From Patescibacteria group bacterium (GTDB lineage: Bacteria; Patescibacteriota; Patescibacteriia; 2-12-FULL-60-25), in assembly GCA_023229665.1 (NCBI GenBank), contig JALNYW010000001.1:434001-498000 (forward strand): a DNA stretch of 64,000 nt, read 5' to 3'. Of this stretch, positions 16,418-25,356 are shown in pieces (the first letter of the stretch is position 1; each line of letters opens with the position of its first letter). Made by a program: the position numbers and the translations under genes. The notes beneath the pieces were generated by a model. That model saw only the letters and a list, made by a program, of their open reading frames with translations, had not been told where the DNA came from and searched no databases.

Positions 16418-17446
16418 TTATTGCCCAAAGCTCCGGAAACCCGTCAACAAGGTCTTATTCGCAATGGTGTAATCAATCGCTTTTTTGAGACCCTCGTCCA
16501 AAGTCACGAGCGGGATCCAGCCAAGGCTTTCTTTCGCCTTTGAAATATCCGGCAATCCAAGCTGGCTCATGAAAAGCAATTTATCTTTGAAGATGATTTT
16601 GGAAGATGAGCCCGTCATCTCGATGATGCGGTTCGCCACGTCCACGATCGGCACGTCCACATCGCTGCCGATATTCACCGGGCCGATATCCACCGCCGCA
16701 TTCATGAGCTTGATGAGGCCGTCCACCACATCGGTTACATAGACGAGCGAGGTTTGGAAAGAGGCATCGCCAAAAATTTCGAGATCCAGGCCGTCGAGCG
16801 CATTCGTCACGAAGTCCGGCACCATCTGTCCGTCGAACAAAGGCATGCGGGGACCGTAGGTGCGGAAAATGCGGGCAATGCGCGCGTCCACGTTGTGGAC
16901 TTGCTTATACGTCGCGCAGCAGGTTTCCGCGAAGCGTTTACCCTCGTCGTAACAGGCGCGCGGGCTCAGCACGTCGGTGGAACCGGTTTCTTCTTCCTTG
17001 AATAGATGGCCGTCTGCCGGACGCGGGCCATACACCACCGAGGTGGACGTGTGCACGAACTTCGCTTTATAGCGCACGGCCAAATCAAGCGCGTTCTTCA
17101 TGCCAAGCGAGTTGGCATAGAGCGTCGCCATGCGATGCTGCTCGAACTGTTTAGGGCTGGTCGGACACGCGAGGTGATAAATTTCCTGGATGCCTTGGAA
17201 TTTCACTTTGAAACGCGCGAGCTCCGGAAACGCTTCCGGATCAAACGGCGTATTGATGTCGTGGCGGATGAATTCAAATTCCGGATGGCGGAGCAAATGG
17301 TCGATATTCGCCTCCTGGCTCGTCGAGAAGTTATCAAGACAAATGACGCGCGCGTCCTTCAACAGCGCTTCGCACAAGTGCGAACCGATGAATCCGGCTC
17401 CGCCGGTCACCAGGACGATTTTTTTGTCGAACATCGTGTCTGCCAT
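16418..17446 (-). CDS. UDP-glucuronate decarboxylase-like SDR epimerase/dehydratase
   Basis: A 342-residue extended short-chain dehydrogenase. It has the NAD-binding GGAGFIGSHLC motif, the catalytic Tyr/Lys in RACYDEGKRFAE and the RTYGPRM substrate motif. The CYDEGKR form is that of UDP-xylose synthase (UDP-glucuronate decarboxylase), though other UDP-sugar enzymes share it. The start at 17446 (MADTMF) falls 4 bases after the stop of its upstream paralogue. It contributes a nucleotide sugar, probably a pentose, to the glycan. Confidence 0.78.
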   Translation of the reverse strand: MADTMFDKKIVLVTGGAGFIGSHLCEALLKDARVICLDNFSTSQEANIDHLLRHPEFEFIRHDINTPFDPEAFPELARFKVKFQGIQEIYHLACPTSPKQFEQHRMATLYANSLGMKNALDLAVRYKAKFVHTSTSVVYGPRPADGHLFKEEETGSTDVLSPRACYDEGKRFAETCCATYKQVHNVDARIARIFRTYGPRMPLFDGQMVPDFVTNALDGLDLEIFGDASFQTSLVYVTDVVDGLIKLMNAAVDIGPVNIGSDVDVPIVDVANRIIEMTGSSSKIIFKDKLLFMSQLGLPDISKAKESLGWIPLVTLDEGLKKAIDYTIANKTLLTGFRSFGQ

Positions 17447-17450
17447 ACGT

Positions 17451-18479
17451 TTATTGGCCGAAAGACGGCGTGAGTTGGCGCTGGGCGCGCGCGTAATCAA
17501 TCATGCGGCGCAGTCCGTCTTCGAGACGCACGAGCGGCAACCAACCCAGGACTTGGCGGGCTTTCCCAATATCCGGCAACCCGGCTTCATACGATGTCCC
17601 GTTCTTGGACGGTTCAAAACGCACGCGCGATTCCGTATCCGTAAGCTTGATGATTTGCGCGGCAAGCGAGGAAAGATAGTGCTCCTGGTCCGAACCAAGA
17701 TTCACGACCGTGACGTCAATTGGCGAATTCATGTGGCGGACCAATCCGTCCACGATATCGGAGACAAAACATAAACCCAGGCGCGCATCCTCGGCATACG
17801 TGAGCTCGATATCGCGGCCTTCCAACGCGGCATTGATCATGTCCGGCACCAGGTTGCCGTCAAACAATTTCATGCGCGGGCCATAGGTGCGGAACAACCG
17901 TGAAATCTTCACGTCCACGCCATACACATCCTGATACGTGTAGAGAATAGCTTCGCTGAAACGCTTCCCTTCGTCATACGCTCCATGCTTGGTGAGATGG
18001 TCGAGCACGCACGGATCGGATTCCGAAACGAACGGCCGGTCCGGGTTGCGCGGACCGTACAAAGCCGAGGAAGACGCGTACAGAATCTTCGCCTGGTTTG
18101 CGACGGCGATATCCAAAACGTTTTTAATGCCGATAGAGTTCGTGAGAACGGTCGCGATCTTAAAATCTTCAAAATGACGTTTCGAAATCGGGCATGCGAG
18201 GTGATAAATTTCCTGGATACCCTGGAATTTCACCTTGAAACGGTCGAGCTCGGAAAAATCGTTCAAATCAAACGGCTGGACGATGTCGTGGTTGATGAAT
18301 TCAAAATTCGGATTCTGGAGCAGATGCTCGATATTGGAAACCGAGCTGGTGGAAAAATTATCCACGCAAATGACATGGTGGTCTTTGACCAACGCGTCAC
18401 ACAGATGCGAGCCGATAAATCCGGCCCCGCCGGTCACCAGGATATTTTTACGCGAAAAGACAGGCTTCGAAGAGGGCAT
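17451..18479 (-). CDS. UDP-glucuronate decarboxylase-like SDR (tandem paralogue)
   Basis: A 342-residue extended SDR similar over its whole length to the gene downstream, with GGAGFIGSHLCDALVKD, catalytic GAYDEGKRFSEA and RTYGPRMKLFDGN. The residue before the catalytic Tyr is Ala rather than Cys. The two are likely products of tandem duplication and may act on different UDP-sugars. It has an excellent extended -10 element just upstream (18486-18494). Confidence 0.76.
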   Translation of the reverse strand: MPSSKPVFSRKNILVTGGAGFIGSHLCDALVKDHHVICVDNFSTSSVSNIEHLLQNPNFEFINHDIVQPFDLNDFSELDRFKVKFQGIQEIYHLACPISKRHFEDFKIATVLTNSIGIKNVLDIAVANQAKILYASSSALYGPRNPDRPFVSESDPCVLDHLTKHGAYDEGKRFSEAILYTYQDVYGVDVKISRLFRTYGPRMKLFDGNLVPDMINAALEGRDIELTYAEDARLGLCFVSDIVDGLVRHMNSPIDVTVVNLGSDQEHYLSSLAAQIIKLTDTESRVRFEPSKNGTSYEAGLPDIGKARQVLGWLPLVRLEDGLRRMIDYARAQRQLTPSFGQ

Positions 18480-18485
18480 GCGGGA

Positions 18486-18494
18486 AGTATATCA
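18486..18494 (-). promoter_or_regulatory. Extended -10 promoter for the SDR pair, leaderless
   Basis: On the minus strand TG-A-TATACT matches TGnTATAAT except one base. Six bases separate it from the ATG at 18479, so the transcript should begin at about the start codon. There is no clear -35 box. Confidence 0.6.
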
Positions 18495-18497
18495 CGT

Positions 18498-18929
18498 TTA
18501 GCCGCCGGAACGTGGACGAAACGTAAAATACCTGTGCATGAGAAAGGTGTAACAAGCACAGATCATCCCCACGAGCAGGATGACGAGATAATCAAATAGG
18601 CCGAGGACCACATGACCGATCCAAAACAGGAAGGTCTGTAAAAAAGTCACGCTTCCGGCCACAAACGCATACCATGCGATCTGCTGGATGTTGGTCTCCT
18701 TGGCGCGATAGGTCCAAAAACGATGTGCAAGGTAATTAAACAGGACGGACAAACAGCTGGCCGCGACGTTCATGATGACGCGTGCCTCATCCGGAGCGCC
18801 GGGAAACAGGAAGCGCGACTGGAGCGTATAGGCGCCGATATACACGATAAAAGACGTGCCGCCGACGACGACGAACTTGATGATGGTCTTGGCTTCGCGC
18901 TTCGCAAAAGCCGTCGCTCGCCGGATCAT
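18498..18929 (-). CDS. GtrA-like polyprenyl-phosphate-sugar membrane protein
   Basis: A 143-residue protein with four membrane helices and the GtrA signature IKFVVVGGTSFIVYIGAYTL near the N-terminus and FNYLAHRFWTYR in the middle. GtrA-family proteins are thought to flip undecaprenyl-phosphate-linked sugars. The chosen ATG at 18929 overlaps the subtilase stop as ATGA; an upstream reading to 19130 is only the other frame of the subtilase gene. Confidence 0.8.
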   Translation of the reverse strand: MIRRATAFAKREAKTIIKFVVVGGTSFIVYIGAYTLQSRFLFPGAPDEARVIMNVAASCLSVLFNYLAHRFWTYRAKETNIQQIAWYAFVAGSVTFLQTFLFWIGHVVLGLFDYLVILLVGMICACYTFLMHRYFTFRPRSGG

Positions 18930-20089
18930 AACGGGAAGAAGAATCGTAAGAGCTTTTGGAGCCCGGCGGAACGGCTCACGTTGGCCGCTTGCGGGCGCGC
19001 CAACCCCATCACCGCACGCTCGACATTCAAACGCCCGCGTCCCAAGCCGCCGCGGACCTCCTCGCGCTGGATCTCCTCGATCGGATCCGCCGTGCTCACC
19101 AAGCGCTGGTAAATCTCTTTCGCCCTCCATTGGGGCCGCAACCCCTTCACGAGGGCCGCTGCCCCGGCGACGAGCGGCGCAGCCGCAGAGGAACCCGTGA
19201 TCCCGGAGATAAACGCCGTACTCGAAGCCGTGTCCCCGTCTTGAAGCGGATGCGCGGCCACGAATTCAAACCCGGGCGCTGAAATCCCGACGCAGGTCCG
19301 GCCATAGTTCGAGTACGGCGCCTTTTGATCCAGCGCATCCGTCGCGCTCACCGTCAGAATCGCCGACGAACCCGGCAAACTGCAAGCCGGGAACAACGGG
19401 AATGTCTCCAAATCAATGCCAAGGTCAGAACGATCGTCATTTCCGGCCGCGACGACCACCAGGACGCCGGCTTTTGATGCCTGATACAACGCGAATGCCA
19501 AATCCGGATCAGGTTCGTAGCCTGCCAAGCTCATATTGATGATGTGCGCGCCATTGATCACCGCATACCGGATCGCCTTCACCATATCGGGCACGTTTCC
19601 AAAACCGTTTCCATCCAATACGACGAGCGGCATGATCTTCGTCCGCCAGCTCACGCCGGCGACGCCATATCCGTCATTCCCCTTTCCCGCGATGATGGAC
19701 GAAACGATGGTCCCGTGAGCCAGCGCTTCATCCACCTGGTTACGTACGACCATCGGGCTTGTGTCGGCTTTATTCGCCACAAAATTCCAGCCGCGCACGT
19801 CATCAACATACCCGTTATGGTCATCGTCAATTTGGTTGTCCGGGATCTCATCCGCATTGATCCACATGTTCTCGGCGATATCCGGATGGCTGGCATCGAC
19901 TCCCGAATCCAAGACCGCGACCACCACCGAGGAAGACCCGGTCGTCATGTCCCACGCGCGGTCGGCTTTGATCTGGCGCAAATACCATTGTCGCTGAAAC
20001 AGGGGGTCATTGGGCGTTAGCGCCAAGGCTGCCATGGGCTGGAAAAACAAAGCGCAGCCCAGAAGGGCCGCAACCAAGCGATTTCTCAT
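18926..20089 (-). CDS. Secreted S8 subtilisin-like serine protease
   Basis: A 387-residue protease. The signal peptide is MRNRLVAALLGCALFFQPMA with cleavage expected after ALA. The catalytic triad is in VAVLDSGVDASHPD (Asp), AHGTIVSSIIAG (His) and ITGSSAAAPLVAG (Ser, with GSS in place of the usual GTS); the oxyanion Asn is in VVAAGNDD. The acidic loop DQIDDDHNGYVDD-like segment near residue 90 may bind calcium. There is no propeptide inhibitor domain. Start 20089 is preferred to 20143 because the divergent promoter at 20093-20121 lies between them. Confidence 0.88.
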   Translation of the reverse strand: MRNRLVAALLGCALFFQPMAALALTPNDPLFQRQWYLRQIKADRAWDMTTGSSSVVVAVLDSGVDASHPDIAENMWINADEIPDNQIDDDHNGYVDDVRGWNFVANKADTSPMVVRNQVDEALAHGTIVSSIIAGKGNDGYGVAGVSWRTKIMPLVVLDGNGFGNVPDMVKAIRYAVINGAHIINMSLAGYEPDPDLAFALYQASKAGVLVVVAAGNDDRSDLGIDLETFPLFPACSLPGSSAILTVSATDALDQKAPYSNYGRTCVGISAPGFEFVAAHPLQDGDTASSTAFISGITGSSAAAPLVAGAAALVKGLRPQWRAKEIYQRLVSTADPIEEIQREEVRGGLGRGRLNVERAVMGLARPQAANVSRSAGLQKLLRFFFPL

Positions 20090-20092
20090 GCC

Positions 20093-20121
20093 TAGACAGC
20101 GCATCAGGCCCATTCTACACT
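20093..20121 (+). promoter_or_regulatory. Promoter of the initiating sugar phosphotransferase gene
   Basis: TAGACA (20093-20098) and TACACT (20116-20121) are 17 bases apart; the first matches the -35 consensus at five of six positions. The leader to the ATG at 20146 is about 18 bases. Confidence 0.6.
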
Positions 20122-20145
20122 CGGCCTCAAACGACTGCCACACCT

Positions 20146-21537
20146 ATGATCCAAAGCGGCCAATCAACCAAGCGCTGGATTCTGCTTCTCGGGGACCTCA
20201 TCGCCCTGCAAGTCGCCTTATTTCTGACCATTATCATCCGTTTTGGCGGTTTTGACGTGGGACGCTGGCGCGTCAATTGGCCGGCATTTACCCTGGTCTC
20301 TTTGGCGTGGGTCGTCGGTTTTTATGTCGCCGGCCTTTACGAGCTGAGTTTGATCCGTGAGCCGCTCAAACTGTTCCGGACATACCTCGAAGGGATGATC
20401 GCGAACCTGGCCGTCGCGCTCGCCTTCTTTTATCTCATCCCGATTTTTGGACTCGCGCCGCGTACCATCCTCTTCCTCTTCTTCGCGATGAGTTTATTGA
20501 TCGGATATTTCTGGCGCCTTGGGGCCAGCCGTTTCATCCAATCTAAATTCTCGCGCCAGCGCCTCCTCTTCGTGGGTCCGGCGGAAGAATTACGCCGCGT
20601 TGATGAATTGGTGCGCGAAAGCTCGCTCGGCATCGAAGTCGTGGCCGCCATCGCGACGTCCGGGGAAACGTATAAGCATCACGAGATCAAATGGCTTTCC
20701 GGCATCCGCTCATTCACCCAGGCGCTGAAAGAGGAGAACATCAGCACCGTCGTACTCGGCGTGAAACCCGATACGATTCCGGAATTGAAAGAAGAATTGT
20801 ATCGCTCGCTCTTCACGCCGGTAGACATCCTGGACCGCGCGGAAATTGAAGAGGCTGCTACGGGACGCATTCCATTGTCGTATGTGAGCGAGACGTGGTT
20901 CCTCCATCACTTGAAGGAAAATGAGAAAGCCTGGTTCGAAGCATTAAAGCGCATCGTGGATATTTTGATCGCGATCCCCTCCGGCCTCGTTACGCTCGTG
21001 ATGTATCCGTTCGTGGCCATCATCACCAAACTCACTTCACCCGGGCCGGTCTTCATCAAACAGACTCGCGTAGGATTGGGTGGTAAGCCATTCACGCTTG
21101 TAAAATTCCGTACGATGAAAGTCCAAAGCGCGGGAGGCTTGAGCGAACCGAATGGCCCGCAATTCACCTCCGACGCCAAGACGGACACGCGTATTTTCCC
21201 GTTTGGCCGCTTTATGCGCCGGGCACGCATTGATGAGTTGCCGCAGGTCTGGAACGTCATCAAAGGCGATTTGTCCTTCGTGGGTCCGCGTCCGGAGCGT
21301 CCGGAATTCGTAGAACCCTTGTTGGAGCGCATGCCCTATTACGGCCTGCGCCACCTTACGCGCCCGGGTTTGACGGGCTGGGCGCAAGTAAAATTTCTCA
21401 CCCCAAACGCCACCATCGACGATAACTTGAAAAAGCTGCAATACGATCTCTACTACATCAAAAACCGCTCGCTCTTGCTGGATGCGCTGATTCTCCTCAA
21501 AACCGTTGGCGTCGTCCTGCGACGCCAGGGAACATAA
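20146..21537 (+). CDS. Polyprenyl glycosylphosphotransferase (WcaJ/WbaP-type initiating enzyme)
   Basis: A 463-residue membrane enzyme that would start glycan repeat-unit assembly by moving sugar 1-phosphate to undecaprenyl phosphate. About four N-terminal helices are followed by a CoA-binding-like Rossmann region (RLLFVGPAEELRRVDELV) and the C-terminal bacterial sugar transferase domain: a re-entrant helix, KLTSPGPVFIKQTRVG, FTLVKFRTMK, RRARIDELPQVWNVIKGDLS and FVGPRPERPEFV. All catalytic motifs are present. It ends at a strong terminator. Confidence 0.93.
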   Translation: MIQSGQSTKRWILLLGDLIALQVALFLTIIIRFGGFDVGRWRVNWPAFTLVSLAWVVGFYVAGLYELSLIREPLKLFRTYLEGMIANLAVALAFFYLIPIFGLAPRTILFLFFAMSLLIGYFWRLGASRFIQSKFSRQRLLFVGPAEELRRVDELVRESSLGIEVVAAIATSGETYKHHEIKWLSGIRSFTQALKEENISTVVLGVKPDTIPELKEELYRSLFTPVDILDRAEIEEAATGRIPLSYVSETWFLHHLKENEKAWFEALKRIVDILIAIPSGLVTLVMYPFVAIITKLTSPGPVFIKQTRVGLGGKPFTLVKFRTMKVQSAGGLSEPNGPQFTSDAKTDTRIFPFGRFMRRARIDELPQVWNVIKGDLSFVGPRPERPEFVEPLLERMPYYGLRHLTRPGLTGWAQVKFLTPNATIDDNLKKLQYDLYYIKNRSLLLDALILLKTVGVVLRRQGT

Positions 21538-21542
21538 AAAGA

Positions 21543-21575
21543 AAAGCTCTCCGACATTCCATCGGAGAGCTTTTT
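21543..21575. terminator. Bidirectional rho-independent terminator
   Basis: AAAGCTCTCCGA and TCGGAGAGCTTT form a perfect 12-bp stem around a 7-base loop, with A and T runs on both flanks. It separates the convergent sugar transferase and epimerase genes. Confidence 0.9.
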
Positions 21576-21576
21576 C

Positions 21577-22485
21577 TTATACCAGACCCTCTTCTTTCAA
21601 AATCATAGCGAGACCATCCGGGAAACGGATACTCGGCTTCCATCCAATCAATTCAAACGTGCGGGAATGGTCAGCCTGCGTATGACGCGCTTCACCGGGA
21701 CGGCCCTGCATGTATTCTTTCGGGCCGCCAAATTGGTCGGCAATGTAATTAATGGACCAATTCTCGCCCGCGCCGACATTCATCACCTCGCCCGCGCCGA
21801 CATTCGGAGATTGCATGGCGAGCATGTTCGCGCGTACGACGTCGAATACATGGGTGAAGTCGCGCGTCTGTTCCCCGTCCCCATGCACGACGAGTGGCTT
21901 CCCCTCCTTTTTCTGGCGCTTGAAATGCGAAATGACGGTCACATACGCGCCCTCATCCGCCATGCGCGGACCGTACACGTTGAAATAACGCAGAGACGCC
22001 GTTTCCATCCCGTAAAAACGGTTGAACTGTTCCGCGATCTTCTCGCCGATGTATTTGTGCAACGCGTACGGGTTCAGCGGGTTCGCCGGCATATCCGGAC
22101 GGAGCGGCAGAGTTTCTTGCGCGCCATACGCCGATGACGATGCGCTATAGATAACTCGCTTCACCTTCGCATCGCGCGCCGCCACGAATACGTTGAGCGT
22201 TCCCATCACGTTCGCTTCCGCCGCCGGAATAGGATGCTCGATCGAAAACGGAATGCGCGGCAATGCCCCGACGTGAAACACCCCGTCCACCCCAACGAAA
22301 TGCGGCGCGATCTCATCCAACTTGGTGAAATCGGCTTGGATAAATTCGGCTCCGGATGGAACGCGCTCGCGTTTGCCGGTGGACAGGTTATCAATGACTC
22401 TCACCGTGTGGCCGTCACGGAGCAAGGCTTCGACCAAGTGCGAGCCGATAAAACCGGCGCCGCCGGTGACAAGATAGGTGGACAT
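21577..22485 (-). CDS. UDP-glucose 4-epimerase-like SDR
   Basis: A 302-residue extended SDR with TGGAGFIGSHLVEALL at the N-terminus, the SAS/YxxxK catalytic set in SASSSAYG and NPYALHKYIGE, and RYFNVYGPRM. The whole is closest to the WbpP/GalE group of UDP-(N-acetyl)glucosamine 4-epimerases. Start 22485 (MSTYLVTGG) is preferred; an ATG at 22494 is 3 codons upstream. A possible -10 TATGGT lies about 20 bases before it. Confidence 0.8.
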   Translation of the reverse strand: MSTYLVTGGAGFIGSHLVEALLRDGHTVRVIDNLSTGKRERVPSGAEFIQADFTKLDEIAPHFVGVDGVFHVGALPRIPFSIEHPIPAAEANVMGTLNVFVAARDAKVKRVIYSASSSAYGAQETLPLRPDMPANPLNPYALHKYIGEKIAEQFNRFYGMETASLRYFNVYGPRMADEGAYVTVISHFKRQKKEGKPLVVHGDGEQTRDFTHVFDVVRANMLAMQSPNVGAGEVMNVGAGENWSINYIADQFGGPKEYMQGRPGEARHTQADHSRTFELIGWKPSIRFPDGLAMILKEEGLV

Positions 22486-22544
22486 ACGAATCATCCACAG
22501 GACACCATAAGAAATCCCTTCGGGCAAGAAAAGACCGCCCCGCC

Positions 22545-23435
22545 CTACAAGAGGACGACGCGGTAGAGACCCAACATGACGGTTGCGCCGCACACGGCTA
22601 CGGCCAACAAGGCCCGGTCACGCCAACGAGGCATCGGAATTTCCTTGAAGATCAGGACGCCGATGAGAAGCGGGAGCACCAGCTCCGTGACCTGGAAGAT
22701 CGGTTGCGAGATAGAAACCGGAGCCTCGCGGTAGGTGTGGAACCCGAAGGTGAAAGCCGTCCAAACGAGCAAGGCGAGCGCTCCGACCTTCCAAAGCACG
22801 CTCCAGCTGAACGCCAACGACTCTTCCTTGCGGCCGAAGGTCGCCACCAGACCGAAGCTGCCGAGCAAGGTTCCGCTATACCATGCGAGGGCGTAGGACG
22901 AGAGCGACATCCCCTCGATCGCCAACGCGCGCTGCGAGAATACGGCTACGCCCCACACCGCGCTGTACACGGCGATGAAGAGAAAGATCTTGCTCCCCAC
23001 CTTCTCGTCTTTTTTCCGAGTGCTGAAGGTGTAGGCCACCGTGCCGAATACGCACAGCAAGATGGCGGTCGCCACGGCCGGCATGGCGAGCTGATGCGCT
23101 TCTCCGAGGAAAAGCATGCCGAGCCCGATAGCGATCAAGTCGTCAGCCTGGGTAAACAGCGAGTTCTTCACCATGCTGATCTCGATGGCGCGCCACTGGG
23201 AGTAGACCGCGAGCGCGTTCACGATGCCAAACGCGAAGATGGCTGCGAAGCGCCAGTCGAACACCAGAGCATCCCCCGACAAGACGGCGAAGCCAAGCGT
23301 GAACAGAATGCAATAGGCGAACTGGAGTGCGATGCGGCGCGAGCGTCCCGGAAGCCCCGAGAGCTTCTTCACCGCATACGGAAACCCGATATGCGCCGCA
23401 AGCACTCGAAACAGCACCAGGATTTGCCAGGGCAT
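22545..23435 (-). CDS. EamA/DMT-family transporter
   Basis: A 296-residue protein with ten predicted membrane helices in two repeats, the EamA drug/metabolite transporter architecture. Motifs include the end of the first repeat LGMLFLGEAHQLAMP and of the second LPLLIGVLIFKEIPMPRW, both typical Gx6E turns. It differs from its neighbours in base use (Lys mostly AAG, Glu mostly GAG) and has a clear Shine-Dalgarno site AAGGGAGG (23448-23441) 5 bases before ATG, unlike the surrounding genes. Probably acquired by transfer; the substrate is unknown. Confidence 0.78.
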   Translation of the reverse strand: MPWQILVLFRVLAAHIGFPYAVKKLSGLPGRSRRIALQFAYCILFTLGFAVLSGDALVFDWRFAAIFAFGIVNALAVYSQWRAIEISMVKNSLFTQADDLIAIGLGMLFLGEAHQLAMPAVATAILLCVFGTVAYTFSTRKKDEKVGSKIFLFIAVYSAVWGVAVFSQRALAIEGMSLSSYALAWYSGTLLGSFGLVATFGRKEESLAFSWSVLWKVGALALLVWTAFTFGFHTYREAPVSISQPIFQVTELVLPLLIGVLIFKEIPMPRWRDRALLAVAVCGATVMLGLYRVVLL

Positions 23436-23516
23436 ACTGCCCTCCCTTCTGTCTGCAAAATTTCAATGTCCCACCAAAATAGGGCGTTCGAGTAATAACA
23501 AAAAATCGATCCCCGG

Positions 23517-23918
23517 TCAAGGAGTCACCATCTCGAGAACATCCGCATGTTCGGTTCGACCGATATGGGTAAATCCCCTTCCCATCAAAAACGCCAATGC
23601 CGCGCCGTTATTCGGAACGACCTCGACTCTTATGCGGGTTCCGGATGATAATTCCTTCAAAGACCCATCCAATAAAAAGCTTCCGAATCCTTTATTGTGA
23701 TGCTCCGGATGGACGAGCATAGACAGCTCGTAGCCCCCGTCTTCATGAGGATCGAACCGGCAAAAACCAAGCACCCGGTCCTCCGACTCGATAACATAAC
23801 AGATCGCGCTCTCCGTAGCCTGGTGTGCGCTTTCAGGTGAAAAGGCGCGCGAAATTGGATGGTCCAGGATGTCCCGAATCGCTTCGGAATCCCGGGCCTG
23901 GGCTGGACGGACTCTCAT
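23517..23918 (-). CDS. GNAT-family N-acyltransferase
   Basis: A 133-residue acyl-CoA-dependent N-acyltransferase with the acetyl-CoA loop HNKGFGSFLLDGSL and the beta-bulge strand YELSMLVHPEH. The ATG at 23918 is chosen over a TTG at 23936. It is the last gene of the long minus-strand locus and follows the TIM-barrel gene after 14 bases. In this setting the acceptor is probably an amino sugar, and the acyl donor may come from the citryl-CoA-like enzymes upstream. Confidence 0.75.
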   Translation of the reverse strand: MRVRPAQARDSEAIRDILDHPISRAFSPESAHQATESAICYVIESEDRVLGFCRFDPHEDGGYELSMLVHPEHHNKGFGSFLLDGSLKELSSGTRIRVEVVPNNGAALAFLMGRGFTHIGRTEHADVLEMVTP

Positions 23919-23932
23919 AACTTCATCGTAGA

Positions 23933-24685
23933 TCAAGCACCCGCCTTGCGGAAGTACGCCATGTTCTCCAAATCGTTCTGCAAATCATTCCCCTTCTTTG
24001 GCGTCTCGAACACAAGACGCGCATCGTACGGAAGCGCTTCGAGCTGAGCCTTCACGAAGGCAAAGTCATAATCGCTATCCCACAAGTTCTCATGCTGAGC
24101 CCTCATCTCCGAAACGGTCCCGCCGGAAATATGGAAGTAAGCGGGCTGAAGAGTAGCGAGTCCGGTTCGGATGTATTCACGATGATCCATTTTATGGAAT
24201 GCGGCTGCCTTCGCCGCCTTCTCAATATCAAAACAAATCGGCTTTAATGCTCGGATGCGTTTAAGGGTTTCAAGATCGTGAGCAAAAAGGCGGTCGCCAA
24301 GCGTGTCCAGGCCTGGCATATTCTCGATAAGCAAACGCGGTTCATCTATTTTTGAAAGCTCGCGCTCAAATGTGGCGAAATCCGGAATGGAGCGTTCATA
24401 ACCCGGGTGCACGACAATGGTGCTGGCCTTCAATTCATCCGCTGACTTTTGGGCGCGACGCCAAAGAGTGAGCTCAGCCTCTCCAAAAATAAACTCATCA
24501 AGCTCGTGCGGCGCATGCACACCAAAAGGAATGCCCGACAGAAGCTTCAAACCATCCGCATCCATGGGCTTCTCCGGATGGAAATACATCTCGATAAAAT
24601 CGAACGCGCCTTCTTTATACCGTTGAGCCGCCTCTTCGAATAAGTGGCGGTTCCCGGTCCACAGCTTCAGTCCGTAACGGATCAT
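23933..24685 (-). CDS. Xylose-isomerase-like TIM-barrel (AP endonuclease 2 family)
   Basis: A 250-residue TIM barrel of the sugar phosphate isomerase/epimerase superfamily. Strand ends carry likely metal ligands: IEMYFHPE, GVHAPHE, IVVHPGYE, LLIENMPG, CFDIEKA and FHISGG. The family holds isomerases, epimerases and dehydratases of sugars and keto-inositols; the reaction here is not predictable. It overlaps the citryl-CoA-lyase-like gene by 4 bases. Confidence 0.68.
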   Translation of the reverse strand: MIRYGLKLWTGNRHLFEEAAQRYKEGAFDFIEMYFHPEKPMDADGLKLLSGIPFGVHAPHELDEFIFGEAELTLWRRAQKSADELKASTIVVHPGYERSIPDFATFERELSKIDEPRLLIENMPGLDTLGDRLFAHDLETLKRIRALKPICFDIEKAAKAAAFHKMDHREYIRTGLATLQPAYFHISGGTVSEMRAQHENLWDSDYDFAFVKAQLEALPYDARLVFETPKKGNDLQNDLENMAYFRKAGA

Positions 24686-25356
24686 ATGCTTTTGACCGCG
24701 GCTTCACGCGCATGCGCGATCAAACCGCCCGTGCGACCGAGGATGAAAAGCGCGTCGGCGATTTCATCCGGCCAATCTACGTCCGCGCATAAAGCGCCGA
24801 TAGCACCATCCACGTTCATGGGCATGGTCTTTCCTTTTGCGACAGACAGCGCTTCGGCGACTTCAAATCCGAAAGCGAAATGCGGCAAATCAATGGCCTG
24901 TTCTTTCGCGACGCGATGTAATGCGATGGTGCGCGGATCGCGCTCGTAGATGCGGTGCCCAAATCCCAAAAGACGATTCCCCGCCCTCAATTCCGCTTCG
25001 ACGAGTTCTTTGGCATCTTGGCCCAAATGCTCGCGCAGCCACTTCGCGCAGGCGCCGCCGGCATTCCCATGCTTGGTATCCAAAACGCCGATACCTGCCG
25101 CCACCGACTGCGCCAAAGGCTTGCCCGCGCCGGCCGCCAAACGCGCGGCTTGGGCGCTCGGCGGTTCGGCTCCATGATCCAGGCTCGCAATTAAGCAGGC
25201 TTCAAAAATAGCGAGCTCGGATTCTTTCGCATCACGTCCAAACCAAGCTAGAAAAGTTGCGGCGACAAAAGAACCGCCAATAAAACCAGCGAGCGGTTCA
25301 CCGCGCAAAAGATATCCATCGGGATGTTCTTCGCCGATCTTGGTTGGGTCAGACAT
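24682..25356 (-). CDS. Citryl-CoA lyase-like protein (citrate synthase fold)
   Basis: A 224-residue protein matching the C-terminal, citrate-synthase-like domain of ATP-citrate lyase and the stand-alone citryl-CoA lyase. Catalytic residues appear as H61 in LDHGAEPPSAQAAR, H134 in FGFGHRIYERDPRT-like context and D183 in MNVDGAIGALCAD; the tail FILGRTGGLIAHAREA is the CoA-binding end of the family. It lacks the large N-terminal domain of ordinary citrate synthase. It overlaps the SucD-like gene by 8 bases and the TIM-barrel gene by 4. Expected reaction: cleavage (or formation) of citryl-CoA or a related 3-hydroxyacyl-CoA. Confidence 0.75.
   Translation of the reverse strand: MSDPTKIGEEHPDGYLLRGEPLAGFIGGSFVAATFLAWFGRDAKESELAIFEACLIASLDHGAEPPSAQAARLAAGAGKPLAQSVAAGIGVLDTKHGNAGGACAKWLREHLGQDAKELVEAELRAGNRLLGFGHRIYERDPRTIALHRVAKEQAIDLPHFAFGFEVAEALSVAKGKTMPMNVDGAIGALCADVDWPDEIADALFILGRTGGLIAHAREAAVKSI

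Noticed and set aside
18498..19130. Longer GtrA-like reading starting at 19130
   Set aside because: The extra 67 residues are the other frame of the subtilase gene and have no hydrophobic or conserved character; ATG at 18929 gives an ATGA overlap and the standard GtrA start.
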